Assembly (NCBI RefSeq): GCF_021151785.1
Contig: NZ_JAGKWP010000060.1
Span: 1-15,161 of the forward strand
Origin: Flavobacterium sp.
GTDB taxonomy: Bacteria > Bacteroidota > Bacteroidia > Flavobacteriales > Flavobacteriaceae
Direction of reading: 5' to 3'
Length of the DNA: 15,161 nucleotides
The position numbers were made by a program, and so were the translations under genes. Below are positions 1 through 7,113 of the stretch, piece by piece. The number at the start of each line of letters is the position of its first letter. The first letter of the stretch is position 1. The notes beneath the pieces were generated by a model that saw nothing but the letters and a program-made list of their open reading frames with translations, did not search any database and was not told where the DNA came from.

Positions 1-3
1 CTA

Positions 4-1023
4 TTACGTTGTCGTAGATTCTCTAAAAACTAAATTTGTTTCAATTATTTCTGTGGTATATTGTTCATCTTCCTCTTCCTTCTCCAAACGATCAATCAAC
101 ATTTTAGCAGCTTTTCGTCCCATTTTAATTCCATTTTGACTTACAGTAGTGATAGTTGGTGTTGAAAATTGAGAAATAATTCCATCTGTAAAACCTATTA
201 CTGATAAATCTTGAGGGACTTTTTTACCTAATTGATGTGCAATTTTTATAGCGTTTACAGCAAACAACTCGTTAACTGCAAAAATAGCATCAATGTCATT
301 TCTTTGAATCAATTCATGTATTTGATATTGACAATGCTCAATGTCTTCAATCTTTAAAATCAAATCTTCATTTACTTTTAAATTGTAATCTTTAAATGCC
401 TTTAGGTAACCTTCGGTTCTTAGTTTACCCACACTTACATAGTCAACTGTTGTAATTAAAGCTATATTTATAAATCCTTTTTCTATAAAGAATCGAACGG
501 CATCATATGCTGCTAGTTGATCGTCAATGATTACTTTATCACAAAACACATCATTCGTAACTCTATCAAATAAAACCACTGGCATTCCTTGATTGATGGC
601 TTCTTCAATATGATGAAAATCTTTTTTTAATTGTGTTTCTTTTGAAAGCGACATAATGAATCCATCGGTACTTCCACTTGCAAGCATTTCTAAATTGATG
701 ACTTCCTTATCAAAGGATTCATCTGACAAACAAACAATTACATTATATCCTTCTTCATTGGCTACTTGCTCAATTCCGCTAATCACTGTGGCAAAAAAAT
801 GATGTACAATTTCTGGAATAATCACCCCAATTGTTTTGGTTTTTTTATTTTTTAGACTTAAAGCAATATTATTTGGTTTGTAATTATAAAGCTTTGCAAA
901 AGCTTGAACTTTTTGTCTAGTTTCTTCGCTAATTTCATGACTATCCCTTAAAGATTTAGAAACAGTTGATATTGAAATATCCAATTCTTTTGCAATTTGT
1001 TTGAGTGTAACTTTTCTTCTCAT
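4..1023 (-). CDS. LacI-family transcriptional regulator of the starch/maltodextrin locus
   Basis: This 339-residue protein has the usual length and layout of LacI/GalR regulators. An N-terminal helix-turn-helix (residues about 5-50, including TLKQIAKELDISISTVSKSL) is followed by a hinge helix (about 51-58, NNIALSLK) and a periplasmic-binding-protein-like sugar-sensing domain from about residue 63 (TIGVIIPEI) to the end. It is transcribed away from the susC operon across a 225-bp gap that contains a perfect CG-centred palindrome, the typical form of a LacI-family operator. It is therefore inferred to control the operon in response to a maltodextrin or related sugar, and possibly its own gene. 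Whether it represses or activates cannot be read from the sequence. The well-studied Bacteroides sus locus uses a different regulator, SusR. The ATG at 1023 is chosen because the helix-turn-helix starts right after it. The gene is complete, with a TAA at 4-6. Confidence 0.93.
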   Translation of the reverse strand: MRRKVTLKQIAKELDISISTVSKSLRDSHEISEETRQKVQAFAKLYNYKPNNIALSLKNKKTKTIGVIIPEIVHHFFATVISGIEQVANEEGYNVIVCLSDESFDKEVINLEMLASGSTDGFIMSLSKETQLKKDFHHIEEAINQGMPVVLFDRVTNDVFCDKVIIDDQLAAYDAVRFFIEKGFINIALITTVDYVSVGKLRTEGYLKAFKDYNLKVNEDLILKIEDIEHCQYQIHELIQRNDIDAIFAVNELFAVNAIKIAHQLGKKVPQDLSVIGFTDGIISQFSTPTITTVSQNGIKMGRKAAKMLIDRLEKEEEDEQYTTEIIETNLVFRESTTT

Positions 1024-1124
1024 CAGAAAATTATTTTTTTTGAAATGACAATTTATTGTTTTTTAAATTATTTTTTGTATAAAATTCACAAGTTTTTTTC
1101 AATAAAACTATAAAGTTTTCAACA

Positions 1125-1138
1125 CGAAAACGTTTTCG
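1125..1138. promoter_or_regulatory. Putative LacI-family operator, perfect 14-bp palindrome
   Basis: CGAAAACGTTTTCG reads the same on both strands and is centred on CpG, as in operators of PurR, CcpA and related LacI-family proteins. It lies about 100 bp upstream of lacI and 110 bp upstream of susC in the divergent gap. No second copy of this quality was seen in the gap. Binding by the adjacent regulator is inferred. Confidence 0.75.
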
Positions 1139-1157
1139 ATGGTGTTTTTCAGATACT

Positions 1158-1191
1158 TAACTTTTTTTTGTGATTTATTTACATAATTTTA
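1158..1191 (+). promoter_or_regulatory. Candidate susC promoter region, imperfect -7 elements
   Basis: Two imperfect matches to the Bacteroidota -7 element TAnnTTTG lie downstream of the palindrome: TAACTTTT at 1158-1165 and TAATTTTA at 1184-1191. Neither has a TTG at the normal distance upstream. If the first is used, its -33 region would overlap the palindrome. A weak core promoter fits a regulated operon, but the choice between the two is a guess. Confidence 0.22.
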
Positions 1192-1248
1192 ACAATTGAA
1201 GTGAAAATATAAGCAACTAAAAACAGACAATTAACTTAAACAATTTGT

Positions 1249-4200
1249 ATGAAAACTACGTTAAAAAAAATGCTATTTTTTATGCTCCTGTTGCCATTAA
1301 GTATGTTCTCACAGAGCGTAATTAAAGGTAGGGTTGTAGACAGTGGAAATGCTCAACCACTAGCAGGCGTAACGGTAGCCATTACAGGTACAAAAACTGC
1401 TACCAGTACTGACAATCAAGGTAATTTTACCTTAAAAAACGTAAAAAACGGAAACACAATTACGTTCTCTTTCATAGGATTCAACTCCCAAACAATCACC
1501 TATAATGGTCAATCTTCCATTGAGGTATCAATGGTTGCAGGAGATAAATCCATAGATGAAATTGTAGTTATTGGATATGGAAAAGTGAAAAAGAAAGATG
1601 CCACTGGTTCTGTTACACAAATAACTTCAAAAGAGTTTAACAAAGGAGCTACACCTACGGTAGAAAATTTATTAAACGGTAGAGTTGCAGGTGTCCAAAT
1701 TTCAACTGGCGGTGGCCCAGCTTCGGGTTCTGCTATACGAATTAGAGGAGGATCCTCATTATCTGCTAACAACGAACCATTAATTGTGGTAGATGGATTA
1801 CCTTTATCGGGATCGAACGAAGGAACTCCTTCAGGATCAAGAAATTTCTTAGCCACCATTGACCCAGCTACTATTGAATCTATCACTGTTTTAAAGGACG
1901 CAGCTTCAACTGCTATTTATGGATCAAGAGCTTCAAATGGTGTCATTTTAATTACAACCAAAAAAGGAGGAAAAAATCTTAGTGTTGAATACAATTTTCA
2001 ATATGGATCAGGAAAAAACAAAAGAAAAATTAATGTATTAAACGCAAAACAATTTGTTAATGCTATAGAAACTTACTATCCAGATTTAACAAATCAATTA
2101 GGTATTGATGATCCAACAACTACAGCTACTGACAATTTATTAACTCCGGGAATTATTGAAGGAAGATTATTGTATGATACTGATTGGCAAGATGAAATTT
2201 ACAGAAGAACAGATTATGTAGTAAATACACTTAATCTAGGTGGAAGTTTATTCAATAAAATACCAACTCGTTTAACCGTTAGTAATACTTACCAAGAAGG
2301 ATTAGTTTTAACAGATAGATTTAACAGAACGAATTTTGGACTTGCTTTAAGCCCTAATTTTTTTGACAATCACCTTAAATTAAATGTAAATGCTAACTAT
2401 TCAAATGAAAAAAATAAATTTGCTGCTACACCCATAGGAGCAGCATTGAGAATGGATCCTACAAAACCAGTTTATAGTGGAAATAGTGATTGGGGTGGTT
2501 TTACAGAATTTTTATTAAACACTACAACTAGTCAATTGGCTTCTGGAGGTACAAGAAACCCTGTTGGAAATATTTTATTAAATGATAATAGTTCCAATGT
2601 AAATCGTTTCTTTGGTAATTTCCAAGTAGATTATAAATTCCATTTTTTACCAGAATTAAGAGCTGTAGTAAATATTGGTATTGATCAATCTAAAGGAAAA
2701 GGAGTAAACCAAACCTCAAAAAGTTCATCAGTAGCTTTCAGCGTTGATAATGGAACCCTACAAAGCAATAAATTAGGAAACTATAATACGTACTCTTCTG
2801 ATTTAACAAATAAATTATTTGATGGATATTTGAACTATAACAAAAAATTTGGCAAACTTGAGTTAGATGCAACAGCTGGATATTCATATCAAAAATTTGA
2901 AAGAAAAGTTTTTGGATCAGGAAATATCTACAATCAAAATGAAATAGCAGATACTTATACTGCTCCAGATTTAGTATTAATTGGTTTCTTTGGTAGAACT
3001 AATTTTACATGGAATGACAAATATATCTTATCTTTATCTTATAGAAGAGATGGGTCATCACGTTTTCCAAAAGATGAAAAATATGGAAACTTCCCAGGTG
3101 CATCTGTTGCATGGAAAATCAACAAAGACTTATTCACTGAAAGTAAAATTATATCAGACTTAAAACTTAGAGCAGGTTGGGGTGTAACTGGTCAACAAGA
3201 TTTAGGCGAAAACGATTACTTTCTAAATAGATACCAAACAGGTAATCCTGATTCTCAATATACATTTGGCAATAGTAGCTATATAGTTGGAATACCTCTT
3301 CCTTTCAATAACAAATTAAAATGGGAGGTAACCACAAACTACAACTTAGGTATTGACTATGGCCTATTTAATAATAGACTATCAGGTAGCTTAGATGTTT
3401 TTTACAAGGAATCAACAGACTTATTATTTAGAGAAGCCCCTTTTGCTGATGGATCTAACTTTTCAAACAAAGGTCCTCAAAATGTTGGGAGTTTTACAAC
3501 AAAAGGAATTGAATTCAATATCAACGCTGATATTTTTAGAGATACAGCCTTTAAATGGAATTTAAACTTTAACACGTCTACTTACGAAAGAAGAATTAAA
3601 GAGTTACCCGCTGGAGGTGATTTAGCTGTAGGAGGAATCGGTGGCGGTACAGGAGGCACAATTCAAATTTATAGAGAAGGATGGACACCAAATTCATTCT
3701 ATGTTTACAAACAATTATATAACGCTGCAGGCATGCCAATTGAAGGTGTTTTTGCTGATATAAATGGGGATGGAATTGTGAATGAAAACGACCGTTATAT
3801 CTATAAAAATCCAGACCCAAATATATTGTTTGGTTTTCAATCTAACATGAGTTACAAAAATTTTGATCTAGCTTTTAACTTAAGAGCAAGTATCGGAAAT
3901 AAACTTTACAACAATGTTAATTCTGCCAATGCTTATACTAACTTTTTAAGAGATGTAGGAAGTACAGTAGGAAATATACCTACAGCAACTTTCGAAAGTG
4001 GTTTTGCAAGTTCAGGTAATAACGTAATTTTCTCTGATTATTATATTGAAGATGCGTCGTTTCTACGCGTTGACAATATCACTTTTGGGTATACATTCCC
4101 TCAAACTGAAAAAAGAAAATCAACCATTCGATTGACTGCAGGTATACAAAATCCAAATTTCTTATTATTTACAAAATATTCTGGTTTAGATCCAGAGATT

Positions 4201-4272
4201 TTTGGTGGAATAGACAATACTATTTATCCTAGACAAGAGCAAATCTTAGTTGGTGTAAATGTTAAATTTTAA
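1249..4272 (+). CDS. susC: SusC-like TonB-dependent outer-membrane maltodextrin transporter
   Basis: This 1007-residue protein is a typical SusC/RagA transporter that imports oligosaccharides across the outer membrane using TonB energy. It has a signal peptide (about 1-22, ending SMFSQS), a carboxypeptidase-regulatory-like beta-sandwich domain (about 24-98), a TonB-box region (about 102-110, IDEIVVIGYG) and a plug domain (about 115-240, with NGVILITTKKG at its end). The beta-barrel ends in an aromatic residue (LVGVNVKF). There is no extra N-terminal STN signalling domain, which agrees with control by the divergent LacI-type protein rather than by an anti-sigma/ECF pair. It is the first gene of the operon, and the following susD starts about 10 bp after its stop. 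Substrate preference for starch fragments is inferred from the GH13 amylase and the SusE-like protein downstream. The ATG at 1249 gives a complete signal peptide. Confidence 0.95.
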   Translation: MKTTLKKMLFFMLLLPLSMFSQSVIKGRVVDSGNAQPLAGVTVAITGTKTATSTDNQGNFTLKNVKNGNTITFSFIGFNSQTITYNGQSSIEVSMVAGDKSIDEIVVIGYGKVKKKDATGSVTQITSKEFNKGATPTVENLLNGRVAGVQISTGGGPASGSAIRIRGGSSLSANNEPLIVVDGLPLSGSNEGTPSGSRNFLATIDPATIESITVLKDAASTAIYGSRASNGVILITTKKGGKNLSVEYNFQYGSGKNKRKINVLNAKQFVNAIETYYPDLTNQLGIDDPTTTATDNLLTPGIIEGRLLYDTDWQDEIYRRTDYVVNTLNLGGSLFNKIPTRLTVSNTYQEGLVLTDRFNRTNFGLALSPNFFDNHLKLNVNANYSNEKNKFAATPIGAALRMDPTKPVYSGNSDWGGFTEFLLNTTTSQLASGGTRNPVGNILLNDNSSNVNRFFGNFQVDYKFHFLPELRAVVNIGIDQSKGKGVNQTSKSSSVAFSVDNGTLQSNKLGNYNTYSSDLTNKLFDGYLNYNKKFGKLELDATAGYSYQKFERKVFGSGNIYNQNEIADTYTAPDLVLIGFFGRTNFTWNDKYILSLSYRRDGSSRFPKDEKYGNFPGASVAWKINKDLFTESKIISDLKLRAGWGVTGQQDLGENDYFLNRYQTGNPDSQYTFGNSSYIVGIPLPFNNKLKWEVTTNYNLGIDYGLFNNRLSGSLDVFYKESTDLLFREAPFADGSNFSNKGPQNVGSFTTKGIEFNINADIFRDTAFKWNLNFNTSTYERRIKELPAGGDLAVGGIGGGTGGTIQIYREGWTPNSFYVYKQLYNAAGMPIEGVFADINGDGIVNENDRYIYKNPDPNILFGFQSNMSYKNFDLAFNLRASIGNKLYNNVNSANAYTNFLRDVGSTVGNIPTATFESGFASSGNNVIFSDYYIEDASFLRVDNITFGYTFPQTEKRKSTIRLTAGIQNPNFLLFTKYSGLDPEIFGGIDNTIYPRQEQILVGVNVKF

Positions 4273-4282
4273 AAAAATAACT

Positions 4283-5881
4283 ATGATACAGTTTAAATCA
4301 AAATTAATCGCATTAGTTGGTGTTATAGTTCTCAACTATTCATGTACCAACGATTTAGACGTTACTCCAAAAGATGATGATATATTTTTATCCGAAAATT
4401 TTTTCAACAACCCTAACTCTTATAAACAGGGATTAGCTGGTGTTTATGGAAATCTATCACTTACTGGAATAACAGGAGCAGGATCGTCTAATATTCAAGG
4501 ATTAGACCCAGGAACAAGTCAATATGGTCGCTGTTTGTGGTACTTACAAAACTTAAGCACAGATGAGGTTATTTGGAGTTATGAAAACGACCCAGGTGTG
4601 GCTGAAATTCAAAGAAATACTTGGACTTCGAATAATCCAATTATTTTGGGAATGTTTGCTCGCGGTATGGCACAAGTTGCATTTTGTAATGAATATTTAA
4701 GACAAACTACTTCTGAAAAACTGAATGAACGTGGAGTAACCGACGCTCAGTTAATTACAAATATTGCAGATTACAGAAATGAAGTTCGTGCACTTCGTGC
4801 ATTAGCCTATTATCATTTAATGGATATGTTTGGTAAAGCTGCTTTCTACACAGAAAATGACCCTATCGGAATAGCTGGTCCGGAATATAATAGAGCACAA
4901 TTATTCACATTCATTGAATCAGAATTAAATGCAATTTTACCTAATTTAAAAGCTCCAAGAACAAATGAATATGGTCGCGTTGACAAGGCTTTTGCTTGGA
5001 TGATTTTAGGTAAAATGTATTTAAATGCGGAAGTTTACATTGGACAAAACAAATACAACGACTGTGTGAACATGTGTAATAATATTATCTCTGGTGGATA
5101 TATATTAGAAAACAATTATTTAGATAATTTCAAAGCTGATAATCATACATCTACAGAAATGATTTTCACTTTACAATCTGATGGAAATGTTACTCAAAAT
5201 TATGGTCCAACCACAGTAATGGTGAATGGCCAAGTAGGTTCAATTGAGCAAAATGGTGTTTCTCTTGGTGTAGGTTCAGGAGGATGGGGAGGCGCTTTGC
5301 GTTTAAGAAAACAATTTGTTGAAAAGTTCCAAGGTGCTTCATTCTCTTCAGATGAGAGAAAAACAATTATTTCTGGCACGAGACCCATTGAGATTAACTC
5401 AATTGCTACTCAAAATCAAGGATTTATTTTAGCAAAGTACTCTAACGTTTCTTCAACAGGAATTGCAGGGCCAAACCAAACCTTTGTGGACACTGATTTC
5501 CCTCTTTTCCGTTTAGCTGATGTTTATTTAATGTATGCTGAATGTGCAATTAGAGGCGCAGGTAATGCTTCAATTTCTCAAGCAGTAACCTATGTTAATT
5601 ACTTAAGAGAACGAGCAAACAACAATTCTAGTGCTAATATTAATTCTGGTGACTTAACATTAGACTTCATTTTAGACGAACGTTTAAGGGAATTACATTG
5701 GGAAGGTCATAGAAGACAAGATTTAGTTCGTTTTGGCAAATATGCCGGTGCTAACTATAATTGGACTTGGAAAGGAAATTCTCAAAGTGGTGTTGGTATA
5801 CCTACTTATAAAAATTTATATCCAATCCCTGCAATCAGTTTGTCTTCTAATCCAAATTTAACTCAAAATATAGGTTATTAA
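4283..5881 (+). CDS. susD: SusD-like glycan-binding outer-membrane lipoprotein
   Basis: This is the SusD/RagB partner that caps the SusC channel and captures oligosaccharides at the cell surface. The preferred start is the ATG at 4283, giving 532 residues. It directly yields a lipoprotein signal peptide (MIQFKSKLIALVGVIVLNYS, then Cys21). An in-frame ATG at 4259 would add eight residues in front of the signal and overlap susC by 14 bp. Visible family traits are the TPR-like helices (about 167-184, EVRALRALAYYHLMDMFG), a second helical pair near 233-265, and the conserved C-terminal stretch with ERLRELHWEGHRRQDLVRFG and, near the end, LYPIPAISLSSNPNLTQNIGY-type residues. It is translated right behind susC, consistent with a stoichiometric complex. 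The residues that contact sugar cannot be assigned reliably by eye. Confidence 0.93.
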   Translation: MIQFKSKLIALVGVIVLNYSCTNDLDVTPKDDDIFLSENFFNNPNSYKQGLAGVYGNLSLTGITGAGSSNIQGLDPGTSQYGRCLWYLQNLSTDEVIWSYENDPGVAEIQRNTWTSNNPIILGMFARGMAQVAFCNEYLRQTTSEKLNERGVTDAQLITNIADYRNEVRALRALAYYHLMDMFGKAAFYTENDPIGIAGPEYNRAQLFTFIESELNAILPNLKAPRTNEYGRVDKAFAWMILGKMYLNAEVYIGQNKYNDCVNMCNNIISGGYILENNYLDNFKADNHTSTEMIFTLQSDGNVTQNYGPTTVMVNGQVGSIEQNGVSLGVGSGGWGGALRLRKQFVEKFQGASFSSDERKTIISGTRPIEINSIATQNQGFILAKYSNVSSTGIAGPNQTFVDTDFPLFRLADVYLMYAECAIRGAGNASISQAVTYVNYLRERANNNSSANINSGDLTLDFILDERLRELHWEGHRRQDLVRFGKYAGANYNWTWKGNSQSGVGIPTYKNLYPIPAISLSSNPNLTQNIGY

Positions 5882-5900
5882 TCAATACTTACAATTAATT

Positions 5901-7049
5901 ATGAAAAATATTTTAAAATCATTCGTTTTACTATTTGCTTTAACAAGCTTAGTTTCCTGTGAGGATGAAAGTGATAAATTAATCCTAGAAGCAAAAAACG
6001 ATCCGTCTTTCCGTATTATTACACCTGCAGATGGAGAAGGTGTTGTATTAGTTGAAGCTACTCCTAACAATGCTGCTTTAACTTTAAATTGGGCTCCTGC
6101 GCAATACTCAGTAACCACTGCTGTTACTTATGAAGTACAAATTGCTAAAGTAAACACAGACTTTGCAGTACCTTTTACCTTATCTAGTATCACAAATGGT
6201 GCTACTAATACTGTAATTACTATGGGGCAATTAAATACTCCTGCATTATTGTGTGGTGGTGTACCTTTTGTTTCAACACCAATAGAAGTTAGAATTAAAG
6301 CTTCAGTTGCTGGAACTCAAGAACAATACACTAGTCCAATTATTTTCAATGTAACTGCTTATGGTTGTTTAAGTCAATACTTAGTAGGTGCAGGTGTACC
6401 AGATGCTGGATGGGGATGGTCAACTCCTGTTTCAATGATTTGTGACAACAATATCCTAACGGCAAGAACAACCTTTGCTAATAGTGGAAATGATTCATTC
6501 CGTATATTCACAGAAAATGGAAATTGGAGTTCAGGGAGAAATTATCCTTTTTACGCAAACAATGGATATAAAATTTCTAGCGTTTTAGTTAACGCAAATG
6601 ATGGAGATCAAAACTTTAAATTCAACGGAGCAACTGGCGTTCATAAAATCATTGTGAATGAAGTAAACAAATCAATCAGCATAGGAAGAAGTTCAGTTGT
6701 CTCTGGCATTGAACCTTTATCACATTGGTTAGTAGGTGCTGCTACACCTGGTGGATGGTCATGGGCTGGAAATAATGAATCAGAATGTAGATTAATAAAC
6801 ACCGGAGTATATGAATCAATTATTCAAATGAATAATGGTGAAACATTCAGATTGTGGACAGCAAACAATGGTGGTGATAGTTGGGGTGAAGAAAACAGAA
6901 ATTATCCTTGGTATGTTACAAATGGTTATACTATTGATTCCGAATTAATTAATGGACTTGATGGGGATAGCAATTTTAGATATGTTGGACCTACTGCTGT
7001 TAGAAGAATTATTTTTGATAACGTAAATAAAGTTATCACAGTAGATTAA
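5901..7049 (+). CDS. susE: SusE/SusF-like starch-binding outer-membrane lipoprotein
   Basis: The protein (382 residues) begins with a lipoprotein signal peptide ending in the lipobox LVSC (Cys20). A SusE-type N-terminal beta domain follows (about 35-153), containing FRIITPADG, LTLNWAPAQY and VTYEVQIAKV. Two related modules of about 105 residues come next (about 159-263 and 274-382). Both contain a YLVGA/WLVGA opening, a GW-G/S-W stretch, an F-R-I/L-[FW]-T strand, a RNYP[FW]Y motif followed by NGY, and a DGD..F[KR] motif near the end. This matches the known layout of SusE/SusF proteins, which have tandem starch-binding modules with exposed aromatics. It is expected to hold starch at the surface for the amylase and SusCD. 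It starts 19 bp after susD and is followed by a strong hairpin. The SusE-like assignment is firm. SusE rather than SusF is chosen because only two binding modules are present. Confidence 0.87.
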   Translation: MKNILKSFVLLFALTSLVSCEDESDKLILEAKNDPSFRIITPADGEGVVLVEATPNNAALTLNWAPAQYSVTTAVTYEVQIAKVNTDFAVPFTLSSITNGATNTVITMGQLNTPALLCGGVPFVSTPIEVRIKASVAGTQEQYTSPIIFNVTAYGCLSQYLVGAGVPDAGWGWSTPVSMICDNNILTARTTFANSGNDSFRIFTENGNWSSGRNYPFYANNGYKISSVLVNANDGDQNFKFNGATGVHKIIVNEVNKSISIGRSSVVSGIEPLSHWLVGAATPGGWSWAGNNESECRLINTGVYESIIQMNNGETFRLWTANNGGDSWGEENRNYPWYVTNGYTIDSELINGLDGDSNFRYVGPTAVRRIIFDNVNKVITVD

Positions 7050-7051
7050 TT

Positions 7052-7081
7052 AAAAATAGGACTGGAAACAGTCCTATTTTT
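7052..7081 (+). terminator. Intercistronic hairpin terminator/attenuator before the amylase gene
   Basis: A perfect 13-bp stem (7052-7064 with 7069-7081) closes a GAAA tetraloop. The right arm ends in a run of five T, beginning two bases after the stop codon of the SusE-like gene. It has the form of a Rho-independent terminator but lies inside an apparent operon, so partial termination or protection of the upstream mRNA is inferred. Confidence 0.8.
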
Positions 7082-7113
7082 GCATCTAAATAGTTTAAAT
7101 ACCAAAATCTTCT

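Noticed and set aside
1024..1248. Riboswitch or small RNA in the lacI-susC gap
   Set aside because: Apart from the 14-bp palindrome and weak promoter-like matches, no extended conserved-looking fold was seen.
1509..1886. 125-codon open frame on the minus strand inside susC
   Set aside because: It lies wholly within the conserved plug-domain coding region, has no recognisable domain, and is explained by codon bias of the sense gene.
4259..4282. Earlier susD start overlapping susC
   Set aside because: It would add eight residues in front of a complete lipoprotein signal peptide. The ATG at 4283 fits better.
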